A DNA stretch of 64,000 nucleotides from an archaeon (GTDB taxonomy: Archaea > Iainarchaeota > Iainarchaeia > CSSED10-239). The notes beneath the pieces are model-generated. The model ran no database searches. It worked only from the letters and a program-made list of their open reading frames with translations, and was not told the DNA's origin. The stretch is from positions 29,383 to 93,382 of the forward strand of contig JAKQTP010000076.1 in the NCBI GenBank assembly GCA_029563035.1, written 5' to 3'. Of this stretch, positions 36,629 through 45,919 are shown piece by piece. The translations under genes and the position numbers were made by a program. Within the stretch, counting starts at the first letter, position 1; every line of letters begins with the position of its first letter.

Positions 36629-38608
36629 ATGGGGTTTTTAGTTGCAAATGTTTCAGAAAATTTAGCTGGTCGAATAACGAATAAAGGAAGAAAGAAAATT
36701 GCACAGGGCAATTTTAATATTACTTATTTTCAAGTGGGCGATTCTGAATATGACTATACACTACCGTTTTATGAATTTAATGGAGATGAAAATCCGGGTC
36801 AAAAAGTGTTGATGCCATTTGATAAAGATTCTCAAGTTAAATATCCTTACAAGTATAGTGAATCGTCAATAAGTGGGACAACATATGGAACACCAGTACA
36901 GTCAGTCCAAATGGATAGAATTACAAATTATTTAAGTGCTGTTGGTTTTGTTTCGGATTATAATGAATCAACGATTAATTCGACATATGAGCCTATAAAT
37001 ATTTCTAGAATAAATGGAAGTAATATTTTGTCTGTTTCAAACGGTACATTATATTATAATGTTGAATTTATTACAATATTATTTGGTGATTTAGGAATTG
37101 GTGGAACAATATCTGAGAATGTACATTCATCATTAACATATAAGATTATTGATATTGTAAATGACAATTTACATTTGGATAGACCGATGCCGAATTTATC
37201 ATTTTTGTCTGGTGATGTAACTATAGTATCTAACGCTTTATCTTCATTTAATCCGTGTATAGATCAAGAATATTCATGGGATTTGAATACTGTTTGGAGT
37301 AAAACACCAGCTGGGTTGGATCCAGCAATAGTTCCATTAACAACATTCGATAGTAATGTTTTTGTATCAGCAAAAGAATATTTTGGATATAATACTTCAT
37401 CAGGACAAACAGATAACACGTTAACAACAATTACAAATACTTTTGGGAATAAAATTATTGTCCAGCCAGAGGAACAACATTCTATTAGTATTTTACACTA
37501 TTCTAAAGTGGGTGTAGCATCGTTAGACCCTGATTTACCATATAAATATGAAGATTACATCGGGCATAATGAGGATGAAACAGAATATTTTGAAATTTAT
37601 ATTCCTTTCATATTATATGATAGAAATACAACTACAACTATTGGTGCAAGATTTTTTATGGATACTGAAGATTTTTATATAAATTCAACAGCAATAGATA
37701 CCAGACCAAATCAAATGAAGTTTAGATATTTAATTGACGAACAGGGTGTGAAAGTTGGTAAAGTTTTTGTAAATCATAAAGTAATTATTTTTGATGATCA
37801 AGAAATTGTTGCGGCATTGGATTATAAATCGAATAGGAATTATACATTACCAATACCACAAATTTCAACTATTCCAATTGATTCAAAATGTGATGATTAT
37901 GGAAACTCATTAATTCCATTATTAAGTGGTGGTACTACTGGTCAAACTGTATTTGTCACATATCTTTTACAACATCAAGCGTCGGGTGATTCACAATTAT
38001 CTGGTATGTGTTGTAATTATTATTCTAAAATTTCAAATAGTATCGTTGATAGTGATGTTTCAATTAAATTTGATACTGATGATTTTCAATTCATGAGGTC
38101 AACTTTTTCTGATGTAACAAATGGATATATTGCAGACACTTTCCAAATACTTGTACAGGTTGTCAATACGGGTGAGCAGCCAGATCCAACATTATGGAAA
38201 ATAATTGATTTTACAGATCAGATACCTAACCATACTCCCGGAACATTAATAAATCCGACAACTCTTCGTGATACACGATTTATTATCACTAGTTATGATT
38301 ATGAAAATGCTGGATTATATGTTATACCAGAAACACATTTTGGTGATTTTCAATCATTTCCGGGTAGCATTAAAGTTGCGAGGGTAACAGATATGGAAGT
38401 TATGAGATTTTTGGTGAATTTACCTTCCGGTTATTTTGAAACAACACAGAATCCATCATATGATACCACAGCAATACCCGCAATACCAAAAAGAATTACA
38501 GAAGTGGCTTTATTAGATGAAAATAAAGACGTACTTGTTATTGCTAAAGCGTCAAGTCCAATAGAAAAGGTTGGTACAATAGTTTTAGCAGTTCAATTAG
38601 ATATTTAA
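36629..38608 (+). CDS. Tail-cluster structural protein (659 aa)
   Basis: The N-terminus (LAGRITNKGRKKIAQGNFNI, then TYFQVGDSEYDY) looks like a conserved start found in tail proteins of T4-like phages of marine and Bacteroidota-type hosts, as far as I can recall. The rest is beta-rich without a named domain; the C-terminal 60 residues (RITEVALLDENKDVLVIAKA) form a tidy strand-rich end that could be an attachment domain. It is the last gene of the tail cluster. The gap to the next gene (100 bases) has an inverted repeat. Confidence 0.65.
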   Translation: MGFLVANVSENLAGRITNKGRKKIAQGNFNITYFQVGDSEYDYTLPFYEFNGDENPGQKVLMPFDKDSQVKYPYKYSESSISGTTYGTPVQSVQMDRITNYLSAVGFVSDYNESTINSTYEPINISRINGSNILSVSNGTLYYNVEFITILFGDLGIGGTISENVHSSLTYKIIDIVNDNLHLDRPMPNLSFLSGDVTIVSNALSSFNPCIDQEYSWDLNTVWSKTPAGLDPAIVPLTTFDSNVFVSAKEYFGYNTSSGQTDNTLTTITNTFGNKIIVQPEEQHSISILHYSKVGVASLDPDLPYKYEDYIGHNEDETEYFEIYIPFILYDRNTTTTIGARFFMDTEDFYINSTAIDTRPNQMKFRYLIDEQGVKVGKVFVNHKVIIFDDQEIVAALDYKSNRNYTLPIPQISTIPIDSKCDDYGNSLIPLLSGGTTGQTVFVTYLLQHQASGDSQLSGMCCNYYSKISNSIVDSDVSIKFDTDDFQFMRSTFSDVTNGYIADTFQILVQVVNTGEQPDPTLWKIIDFTDQIPNHTPGTLINPTTLRDTRFIITSYDYENAGLYVIPETHFGDFQSFPGSIKVARVTDMEVMRFLVNLPSGYFETTQNPSYDTTAIPAIPKRITEVALLDENKDVLVIAKASSPIEKVGTIVLAVQLDI

Positions 38609-38660
38609 GCTTTACAAAACAAAAAATATTTTATAATATTTAATGTTTTATGATTAATCT

Positions 38661-38677
38661 GTGATAAAATTTATCAC
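38661..38677. promoter_or_regulatory. 17-base inverted repeat between tail and recombination blocks
   Basis: GTGATAAA, a central A, and TTTATCAC form a perfect inverted repeat in the 100-base gap between the last tail gene and the RuvC-like gene. No T tract follows directly, so it is more likely an operator or RNA hairpin than an intrinsic terminator. No other copy was noticed in the intergenic regions of the window. Confidence 0.4.
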
Positions 38678-38708
38678 CTTGGTTGTGGTTTAAAATATTA
38701 TTTACTAA

Positions 38709-39314
38709 ATGGAGAATGAATTAAAATTAAAAAACAAACCAAAAATTTTAGGTCTTGACATATCAAGTAAAACCATTGGGTGGGCTTTATTTGACATGAC
38801 AACATCAACATTATTAGAGGCTTCTCATTTTACACCAAAGATAAAACCCCAGCCAGAAGATAAAATTGAAGAATTATTATTAAAAGCCGAGGCATTTAAA
38901 AAACATCTTGAGAAGTATAAGGATTATGGTATTATAAAAATTATTATCGAAGAACCATTATTGAATTCAAATAATATATATACTGTGGGAACACTTATAC
39001 GTTATAATTCAATGATACTTAAAATTTGTTATGATATTTTTAAAGTAGTCCCAACATTTATATCAACATATAATGCCAGAAAATTCGCATTTCCGGATCT
39101 GGTACGTGATAATGGTAAAGGAAAAAATGTATTATTCGGTGGGTTTCCAAAAGATATTGACAAAAAACATATTATATGGGAACATGTTAATGCTGTTTGT
39201 CCCGAAATTAACTGGATTAGGGATAAAAACGGAAAATTAAAAAAAGAAAGTTATGATATTAGTGATAGTGTGACGTGTGTTATTGGTTATATTAACATGA
39301 TAAAACAACAATGA
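38709..39314 (+). CDS. RuvC-like Holliday junction resolvase
   Basis: This 201-residue protein has the RuvC/RNase H-fold acidic residues in the expected places: D17 in ILGLDISSKTIGWAL, E81/E82 in IIIEEPL, and D183 and D186 in SYDISDSV. Enzymes of this type cut four-way DNA junctions and clear branches before packaging. It is in the same region as the gp46/gp47 recombination nucleases but is separated from the primase gene by a terminator. T4 uses an unrelated resolvase (endonuclease VII), so this is a functional replacement rather than an orthologue. Confidence 0.75.
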   Translation: MENELKLKNKPKILGLDISSKTIGWALFDMTTSTLLEASHFTPKIKPQPEDKIEELLLKAEAFKKHLEKYKDYGIIKIIIEEPLLNSNNIYTVGTLIRYNSMILKICYDIFKVVPTFISTYNARKFAFPDLVRDNGKGKNVLFGGFPKDIDKKHIIWEHVNAVCPEINWIRDKNGKLKKESYDISDSVTCVIGYINMIKQQ

Positions 39315-39348
39315 GCTCTTCATGTCTTTTTATATATTTTTTTGTGTG

Positions 39349-39386
39349 AAGTGGGTGAAAAAAACGATTTTCCACCCACTTTTTTA
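39349..39386 (+). terminator. Intrinsic terminator after the RuvC-like gene
   Basis: A 9-bp stem (AAGTGGGTG, 39349-39357, with CACCCACTT, 39373-39381) can be extended by A-T pairs past a bulged C and is followed by Ts. Confidence 0.85.
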
Positions 39387-39431
39387 GTTTTAATTTTTTT
39401 TTCTCATTTTTTTTACTTATAATTTAATATT

Positions 39432-40373
39432 ATGGTCGAAACGGACGTTAAATATGACATGATCGTTGATCTCTTAATTGATATTTTGGGTGATTATAAG
39501 TATCATAATGAGCGGGCAGGACAAATTGCATTTTCTTGTCCAGTATGTAGTTATGAAATTAAAGGTTTGGATCATTTGGACGGCAAAGGAAATTTGGAAG
39601 TTAATTATATTGAGGGTGTATATAAATGTTGGGCCTGTTCCGAAAGTCACGATACACATGGAACATTAAGAAAATTAATACGAAAGTATGGGAATTATAA
39701 GCAATTAAAAAAATATCAATTACTTATACCCGACACAAAACCTAGTGTAGGAAAAAAAATATATAGTAGAGTGAGACTCCCAAAAGAATTTATTTCGTTA
39801 AAAGATGTTAGTGGTGGTATTAAACTAACTCATTATTATAAATCGGCAATTAACTATCTCACAGAGAGAAATGTCACGGAAAAAATAATTAATAAATACA
39901 ATATTGGTTTTTGTTATAACGGTGATTATGCAAATAGAATAATAATACCGTCATATGATATTGATGGATGTGTAAATTATTTTACAGCTAGATCGTATGA
40001 AAAAAAACCGAAACGTAAATATATGAATCCTGAAGCTGAAAAAGATGCAATTATTTTCAATGAGTATCTAATTGATTGGAATAAACCAATTAATTTAGTT
40101 GAAGGTCCGTTTGATCATATTTTTGTTGATAATTCAATTCCAATGTTAGGAAAAAAAATGAGTGATTTGCTATTTGATAGACTTTATAATAACGCAAATA
40201 AGATAACAATAATACTTGATGGTGATGCATGGGCTGATGCCGAGAAACTTTATTATAAATTAAATGGTGGAAAGTTATTTGGAAAGATATGGGTTGTTAA
40301 ATTACCAATTGATAAAGATATTGCAGAATTGTGTGGAAATTTAAATGAATATAAGCCATTTCAAATAGATTGA
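39432..40373 (+). CDS. DNA primase, zinc-finger/Toprim type (gp61-like)
   Basis: This enzyme makes RNA primers for lagging-strand synthesis. An N-terminal zinc finger is formed by C36 and C39 (CPVC) and C66 and C69 (CWAC). The Toprim domain has E224 (VEGPFD) and D263/D265 (ILDGDAW). Its length of 313 residues is close to T4 gp61 (342). The partner helicase is at 5599. It starts a transcription unit after the terminator at 39349; the leader contains T-rich and A-rich stretches but no clear promoter match. Confidence 0.82.
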   Translation: MVETDVKYDMIVDLLIDILGDYKYHNERAGQIAFSCPVCSYEIKGLDHLDGKGNLEVNYIEGVYKCWACSESHDTHGTLRKLIRKYGNYKQLKKYQLLIPDTKPSVGKKIYSRVRLPKEFISLKDVSGGIKLTHYYKSAINYLTERNVTEKIINKYNIGFCYNGDYANRIIIPSYDIDGCVNYFTARSYEKKPKRKYMNPEAEKDAIIFNEYLIDWNKPINLVEGPFDHIFVDNSIPMLGKKMSDLLFDRLYNNANKITIILDGDAWADAEKLYYKLNGGKLFGKIWVVKLPIDKDIAELCGNLNEYKPFQID

Positions 40374-40376
40374 ATT

Positions 40377-40658
40377 ATGACTACTAGGGAATTATATTTT
40401 AAGGTGAAATATTTGGCGGATGATAACCCATGTGCTTGTCTGGGATATACATTTGAAGATGAAAATGGTATGATTCGAGTTAGTGGTGGAAGTTTATTTA
40501 TATCATTTCATGATGATATGAAAAAAACATTTGAGGAGATTGATAATATTGAAAAAACTCCCGGTTTCATGTTTTGGAATAATTCTGAAGAAGGAGAAAA
40601 GTTTTTAGAAAATTTTTTTAGAAAATATGGTAAACAATTAATAAAATTATGGATTTAA
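40377..40658 (+). CDS. Small hypothetical protein (93 aa)
   Basis: I do not recognise this protein. It follows the primase by 3 bases and overlaps the next gene by 10, so it is part of the same operon. It is acidic, with a Cys pair (CACLGY) and an aromatic end (KYGKQLIKLWI). Confidence 0.55.
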   Translation: MTTRELYFKVKYLADDNPCACLGYTFEDENGMIRVSGGSLFISFHDDMKKTFEEIDNIEKTPGFMFWNNSEEGEKFLENFFRKYGKQLIKLWI

Positions 40659-41500
40659 AAGAATTGGCAATAGAAATTAGAGAGGCATTAAAAGAAAGAA
40701 GAAATAATATTGGTTTATCTTTTGTTGAAAATAAACACATATATTATATGCGTGATATTAACGGAAATTTCACCACTAAATTTCCGTCTGTTTCTAAAAT
40801 AATTAAGAATTTTTATAAACCTTTTGATGCTCAAGGAATATCGCTTAGAATGTCTAAAGGTGACCTTGAAGAACAAAAAAGATTATTAGCCGAATGGAAA
40901 AAAGCTGGGGAGGATTCAGTTAATTTGGGTAGTCGGGCACATTATGAAATGGAAAAATTTGTTGTCGAACAATATAATGATTTTAAAGAAGTAAGACGCC
41001 CAAAATTTTATTGTACGGATGAACAGATTATTAGAAGTGATAAAATGATTGAGGCGGGGAAAAATTTTATTAATCTTATGCATGAAAGGGGTGCTGTTTT
41101 GGTTGATACTGAAATGGTGATGGGAGATCCGGAATTGGGTTATGTTGGTCAGTCTGATAACACTTGGATAATGATGAATAAAGATATGAATGATTTTGGT
41201 TTTGTTATTACTGATTATAAAAGTAATCAACCAAAAAATTTTGAGGTAATGCCTTATACTGAAAAATTGTATCCACCATTTCAGGATTATCCGGACAATG
41301 CTCTTGGTCATTATTATTTACAGATACCATTGTATGGGAAATTATTAATGAAAATGTTGGAAGGAAGTAGATTTGAAAACAACAAATTTCTTGGTGGTGT
41401 TATTGTATTATTGAAAGATGATGGGAATTTTGTTGAATATAAAGTACCGCAGTCAATAATAACAACAATGATGAATTTAAATCTTAAACAATTTTTATAA
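40649..41500 (+). CDS. PD-(D/E)XK nuclease-superfamily protein
   Basis: This 283-residue protein fits the Cas4/RecB-like exonuclease group. The helix GSRAHYEMEKF (residues 94-104, with H98) precedes the core; D170 (VGQSD) and ITDYKS (D189, K191) form the D...DxK-type metal site, and HYYLQIPLYG (221-230) gives the following Gln/Tyr helix. Such enzymes trim DNA ends in recombination. It lies directly before the gp47 and gp46 genes, so end processing in recombination is the likely role. The start ATG overlaps the preceding gene. Confidence 0.7.
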   Translation: MDLKELAIEIREALKERRNNIGLSFVENKHIYYMRDINGNFTTKFPSVSKIIKNFYKPFDAQGISLRMSKGDLEEQKRLLAEWKKAGEDSVNLGSRAHYEMEKFVVEQYNDFKEVRRPKFYCTDEQIIRSDKMIEAGKNFINLMHERGAVLVDTEMVMGDPELGYVGQSDNTWIMMNKDMNDFGFVITDYKSNQPKNFEVMPYTEKLYPPFQDYPDNALGHYYLQIPLYGKLLMKMLEGSRFENNKFLGGVIVLLKDDGNFVEYKVPQSIITTMMNLNLKQFL

Positions 41501-41501
41501 T

Positions 41502-42323
41502 ATGGTTAAAAAAATAGTACATATTTCGGATATTCATATCAGAACAAATCAATTACACGATTTATATAAAAGACAATTTGAATTGTTTTTTAATGATTTA
41601 CAAAAAAAATTATACACAGATGTGGATAATAAATTTCAAGTGTGTGATTATAGAATAGTAATTACTGGTGATTTATTTCATCAAAAAATAAACATATCGA
41701 ATGAATTGATAATGTTGGTTTCTTGGTTTATTGACAAGTTGACGGATTTGGGTCATGTTGTTATTATTCCAGGTAATCACGATTTTTTAGTTAATAATAC
41801 CGAACGACTTGATAGTATAACTCCAATTGTGGAATTATTAGATAAACCAGATAAAATATACTATTATAACGAAAGTGATGTGTATAAAGATGATGGGATA
41901 TATTGGGTTGTTTATTCATTATATCAAAATAATCAAAGACCAAAATTTGAAAAGGAAGTTGGTGTTTATCATGTGGGGTTATTTCACGGCCCAATACAGG
42001 GTTTATCAACTGATCTAGGTTATAAGTTTGATGATGGTTATGATACGTTAAATTTTGTTGATTTAGATCTTTTACTATGTGGAGATATACACAAAAGACA
42101 AAAATTTAAATTACCTGATGGTGGTGATGCTATAATGATTGGTAGTTTTATACAGCAAGATTTTGGTGAAACTGTAAACCATCATGGATATGGAATATTT
42201 GATATGGAAACAAAAGAATATACTTTCCATGATTTACCAAATGAACAACCATTTTTACATTTTAAGTTAAATGACATTAAAGATATTGAAACCGAAAGTG
42301 AGCGTCTCATTAATCTTGGATGA
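41502..42323 (+). CDS. gp47/SbcD-like nuclease subunit
   Basis: This is the metallophosphoesterase subunit of the gp46-gp47 (Mre11-Rad50-type) complex, which processes DNA ends. The conserved metal ligands are visible: D10 and H12 (SDIHI), D57 (TGDLFH), N92 and H93 (GNHD), a later His in LFHGPIQG and CGDIH near residue 195. At 273 residues it is shorter than T4 gp47 (339), lacking part of the C-terminal capping region. Its partner gp46 is 1.2 kb downstream with three small genes between, an arrangement different from T4. Confidence 0.82.
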   Translation: MVKKIVHISDIHIRTNQLHDLYKRQFELFFNDLQKKLYTDVDNKFQVCDYRIVITGDLFHQKINISNELIMLVSWFIDKLTDLGHVVIIPGNHDFLVNNTERLDSITPIVELLDKPDKIYYYNESDVYKDDGIYWVVYSLYQNNQRPKFEKEVGVYHVGLFHGPIQGLSTDLGYKFDDGYDTLNFVDLDLLLCGDIHKRQKFKLPDGGDAIMIGSFIQQDFGETVNHHGYGIFDMETKEYTFHDLPNEQPFLHFKLNDIKDIETESERLINLG

Positions 42324-42516
42324 TGAGTTTATTCAATATTGTGAGTTAAATAACATTGAAGATATTGAAAAATTTGCCAGAGAAATATTCAATCGCGGAT
42401 TTACTATTTTGAAATATGGGGAAAAACCACAAATTAAAGAAAATAAAGTGGTAACACCATCTAAGGTTGTCAGAACAAATGTGATGAAGGATAATATTAA
42501 TCTTTATGATGAATAA
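42298..42516 (+). CDS. Small hypothetical protein (72 aa)
   Basis: I do not recognise this protein. The GTG at 42298 gives MSVSLILDDEFIQYC; an ATG at 42271 in the same frame would overlap gp47 by 53 bases instead of 26 and adds a non-conserved-looking Lys-rich lead. The protein is acidic at the start and basic at the end (ENKVVTPSKVVRTNVMK). Its position between gp47 and a small membrane protein suggests shared expression, nothing more. Confidence 0.5.
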   Translation: MSVSLILDDEFIQYCELNNIEDIEKFAREIFNRGFTILKYGEKPQIKENKVVTPSKVVRTNVMKDNINLYDE

Positions 42517-42529
42517 AATAAATTAAACT

Positions 42530-42841
42530 ATGATAAAAATAATTTTGTGGGTAATAATTGCTTATGGGATATCAACAATTATTACTGCAGGTGCGATTTT
42601 TGAAAAACCGCGTATGTGGATAATAAAGAAATCAGATTTCTGGGGTGATTTTATTACTTGTATGTTGTGTATCCCAACGTGGGTGGGGTTTTTTCTGTCA
42701 TTTGTGTTAGGTGGGCTCACTACCGAATGTTTTGGCGTTAGTCCGTATGTTGGATGGTTCTTTGATGGGATGTTCACTGCGGGTGCCGTATGGGCCATAA
42801 ACTCTCTAATAGAATTTTTTGAGGAGAGTAGAATAAAATAA
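42530..42841 (+). CDS. Small membrane protein (103 aa)
   Basis: Two or three hydrophobic helices are visible (residues 1-22, 45-62 and 72-92). A CxxC-like feature (CMLCIPTW) before the second helix resembles small phage and bacterial membrane proteins of the DUF1360 type, but I hold that only loosely. It lies in the recombination operon, whose other products are soluble. Confidence 0.6.
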   Translation: MIKIILWVIIAYGISTIITAGAIFEKPRMWIIKKSDFWGDFITCMLCIPTWVGFFLSFVLGGLTTECFGVSPYVGWFFDGMFTAGAVWAINSLIEFFEESRIK

Positions 42842-42847
42842 TTATTT

Positions 42848-43576
42848 ATGTCTAAAAAAAGAAAATTAAAAAATGAAAGTTATAATGATAAAGAATTAAA
42901 AGAATTTTGTATAAGACACGGAAAAGAAATATTTGGTTTCGATGTAAGACTTAATTATGAAGATCCTGAATATGGAATTGATTTGGTTGCTGTGCATGAT
43001 CCAACAATTGGGATTGAATTAGAAAGAGCCGGTTCGATTTATAGTTTTTGGGATGATCATGAGGGTTATCAATATAAGATGGATTATGATTTTAAACATA
43101 TTAATATGGAAATAGATCGAAAAGGTCATTTTTTTCAGGAATATCATTTAAAATATCCTGAAGAATTACCGGCCGAATGGAATCCTATGGTTTATAATCC
43201 TAGTTACAATAAAAATATGTTTTTTAGGATATCTTTTCATTTTCATCAAGGAATTTTAGTACCAAACGATGTTATTAGAAATCCAGAAAAAACGCTTTTA
43301 TGTTGGAAAAAGGTAAAAAACAATTTTTCTAATAGGGAAGAACATTGGGCTTCGTGGAAGAAAGAAGACACAATTACATTCAATTATATAGATGGTAAAA
43401 TGGTGAGGGAAACAGATGATCCGTCCACACATTTACCATCTATTTCTGATGAGAAATTAAAATTTTTGAAAAAAGAAAAAATAAGAATAAAAGCAGAAGC
43501 AAAGAAAAAAGAAAATGAGGAAAAATTAAAAAGAGCAACGGAAGTTTATAAAAATTCGAAGAAACATGACAAATAA
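42848..43576 (+). CDS. Hypothetical protein (242 aa), possible nuclease fold
   Basis: I do not recognise a family with confidence. The segment GIDLVAVHDPTIGIELERAG (about residues 43-62) has acidic residues spaced as in some PD-(D/E)XK-like enzymes, and a charged Lys/Glu-rich coiled tail (175-242) follows. The flanking gp47 and gp46 genes make a DNA-processing role plausible. The stop overlaps the gp46 start by 11 bases. Confidence 0.55.
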   Translation: MSKKRKLKNESYNDKELKEFCIRHGKEIFGFDVRLNYEDPEYGIDLVAVHDPTIGIELERAGSIYSFWDDHEGYQYKMDYDFKHINMEIDRKGHFFQEYHLKYPEELPAEWNPMVYNPSYNKNMFFRISFHFHQGILVPNDVIRNPEKTLLCWKKVKNNFSNREEHWASWKKEDTITFNYIDGKMVRETDDPSTHLPSISDEKLKFLKKEKIRIKAEAKKKENEEKLKRATEVYKNSKKHDK

Positions 43577-45908
43577 AAATCCATTTATTAAAGTTGAGTG
43601 GGAAGACACACCCGAAAATTTGACTCAAGAAAGAATTAAACGTGTAAAAGAGTATTTTAAGAAAAAATACAATGCCACTAACGTAAAGGTTAATACAATA
43701 ATATCTAATACGGCAGCAAATGTAAAATTAAAATCTTTAGAAGCGACGGACAACATTTTAGATTATGAATATCAAAAAAAATTGGTAAAAGATTTTATTA
43801 AAGAGAATAAAATTAACATTAAATGGGATTTAATTAATCGGTTAGATAACCGGATTAATAATGAAATAGATAAGATTGAACAAAATAAGGCTAGATATAA
43901 TAAATGGTATATAAAAAGGATAGAATTTTCCAATTTTCTTTCTTTTGGTGATGATAATGTTATTGATTTTACCGAACTTGATGGTATAACAGCAGTTGAA
44001 TCTGAACCAAAAAATTTTGGCGGAAAATCAACTGCCACAGTTGATTTGTTAATGTTTTTATTTTTTAATTCAACATCGAAAACAAGGGTTGCTATTGATA
44101 TATTCAACAAATTTAGGGATTGTGATGAAGTAAAGGTAAAGGGATATGTGACTATTGATGGTGATGATTATATTATTGAAAGAAAAATTATTCGTAAAAA
44201 AAGTAGGTCTGGGGAATATTCAACCAAAAATGAGTTGGAATTTTATAAAATTTCACATGATGATGGTGTTGTGAATTTATCTGGTGAGCAACGAAGAGAA
44301 ACGGAAAAGTTTATTACTTCAGCTATTGGAACTGAAGAAGATTTTTTATCAACAATATTAACCACCGGACATAATCTTGAAGATTTAATTAACTCAAAAC
44401 CAACTGCAAGAGGACAAATATTAACAAAATTTCTTGGATTAGAAACACTTAAAATCAAAGAAGAAAAATGTAAAGAAATTTTTAATGAATGGAGTAAAAA
44501 ACTAGTTTCAAACACATATAATATTGTTCAGTTAGAGAGTGATAATGTACAGTATGAATCTATCATTAAAGAAACTGAAGAAAGTACGAAAAAACTTCAA
44601 ATAAATTTATCTGAATTTGAAACGGAATTAGTTTCATTGTCAGAAAAAAGAGATAAATTATTACAATCTAAGAATAATGATATAGATCAAGAATTGATTC
44701 GTACAAATCCGATTTTATTAAAAAAGGAAATTGGTGATTTAATTGAGAAGCAGATAAAAACAAAAGAAATGTCATCTGTTGTTATAGTTAAAGAACCCAC
44801 ACAATATTATTCAGAAGAAGAACACAATATTTTAAATCGTCAAATTAGTGATATTCAAGTTACAATTGGTGTGCTGAAAAATAATATTAAGAGTAATGAA
44901 GAATATATCAAAAAATTGGAAAATAGTAGTATGTGTCCATACTGTAGAAGACCATTAGAGGGGGTTGATCATAAGAATAAGATTCATGAAACAAAAGAGA
45001 CTATTGTGTCGTTAATTAATACCCAGACTGAAAATGAGAAACAGAAAGATAATCTTGTAAAAAAGGAGGTCAAATATGCGACATTAAAAAAAGAATATGA
45101 AGAATATGAAAGGAATAAACTTCGTAAAGCCAAATATGACTTGGAGGTTGAACAAATGCAAATGGATATTGATAAATGTCAAAGTCGTTTAAATAACTAT
45201 GAAAGTAATAAGAGTAAACTTGAAGAGAATCAAAGAATTGAAAGTGAAATTATTATTTTAAAGACAAAAATTGATACCGCAATAGCTGATATTAGTACAA
45301 GTAAGGTTAATATTGAAAAAAACAATAATAATGTCACCAATTTGCGTGAGAAAATAAAAATAAATCATGAATTAATTGCGAAAATTAAAACGGAAGAAGA
45401 AATATCTACAACATTTAAAGTTTATTTGTTGATTTATGGTAAAAATGGAATTTCGAAGGTTATTATGAGAAATATGATACCGTTATTAAATCAGGAGTTA
45501 TATAGGATACTTCAAGATAGTTGTTATTTCACCCTGGAGATGAATATAAACGATCGAAATGAACTGGAGTTCCTGATGATTGATAATGAAACACGTGTCG
45601 TTAAATCTCTTAATTCGGGGTCTGGTTACGAAAAAACAATATCATCATTGGCGTTAAGAAGTATATTAACAAAAGTATCTTCATTACCCAAGCCAAACAT
45701 AATTGTAATGGATGAAGCTTTTAATGCGGTGGCGAATGATAATCTTGAATTGGTTGGTGAATTTTTTAAGAAAATAAAGAATTATTTTGAACACATTTTT
45801 GTTATTTCACATAACCCATTAATTCGTAACTGGTCAGATAATTTAATTATGATAAGAAAAGACGAGAACGTATCATCAATAGATTACGTAAAAAATAAGA
45901 TATTTTAA
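43566..45908 (+). CDS. gp46/SbcC/Rad50-like ATPase subunit
   Basis: This is the SMC-type ATPase that drives the gp46-gp47 end-processing complex. The Walker A-like motif NFGGKST is at residues 150-156; long coiled coils (about 300-450 and 470-620) flank a zinc hook CPYC (457-460); a signature motif (LNSGSGYEKTIS) and Walker B strand (IIVMDEAF) lie near the C-terminus. T4 gp46 is about 560 residues; this one has 780. The extra length is largely an N-terminal segment of about 112 residues before the ATPase core, of no recognised fold, and somewhat longer coils. The start overlaps the preceding gene. Confidence 0.85.
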   Translation: MTNKNPFIKVEWEDTPENLTQERIKRVKEYFKKKYNATNVKVNTIISNTAANVKLKSLEATDNILDYEYQKKLVKDFIKENKINIKWDLINRLDNRINNEIDKIEQNKARYNKWYIKRIEFSNFLSFGDDNVIDFTELDGITAVESEPKNFGGKSTATVDLLMFLFFNSTSKTRVAIDIFNKFRDCDEVKVKGYVTIDGDDYIIERKIIRKKSRSGEYSTKNELEFYKISHDDGVVNLSGEQRRETEKFITSAIGTEEDFLSTILTTGHNLEDLINSKPTARGQILTKFLGLETLKIKEEKCKEIFNEWSKKLVSNTYNIVQLESDNVQYESIIKETEESTKKLQINLSEFETELVSLSEKRDKLLQSKNNDIDQELIRTNPILLKKEIGDLIEKQIKTKEMSSVVIVKEPTQYYSEEEHNILNRQISDIQVTIGVLKNNIKSNEEYIKKLENSSMCPYCRRPLEGVDHKNKIHETKETIVSLINTQTENEKQKDNLVKKEVKYATLKKEYEEYERNKLRKAKYDLEVEQMQMDIDKCQSRLNNYESNKSKLEENQRIESEIIILKTKIDTAIADISTSKVNIEKNNNNVTNLREKIKINHELIAKIKTEEEISTTFKVYLLIYGKNGISKVIMRNMIPLLNQELYRILQDSCYFTLEMNINDRNELEFLMIDNETRVVKSLNSGSGYEKTISSLALRSILTKVSSLPKPNIIVMDEAFNAVANDNLELVGEFFKKIKNYFEHIFVISHNPLIRNWSDNLIMIRKDENVSSIDYVKNKIF

Positions 45909-45919
45909 TTGGTTATTTT

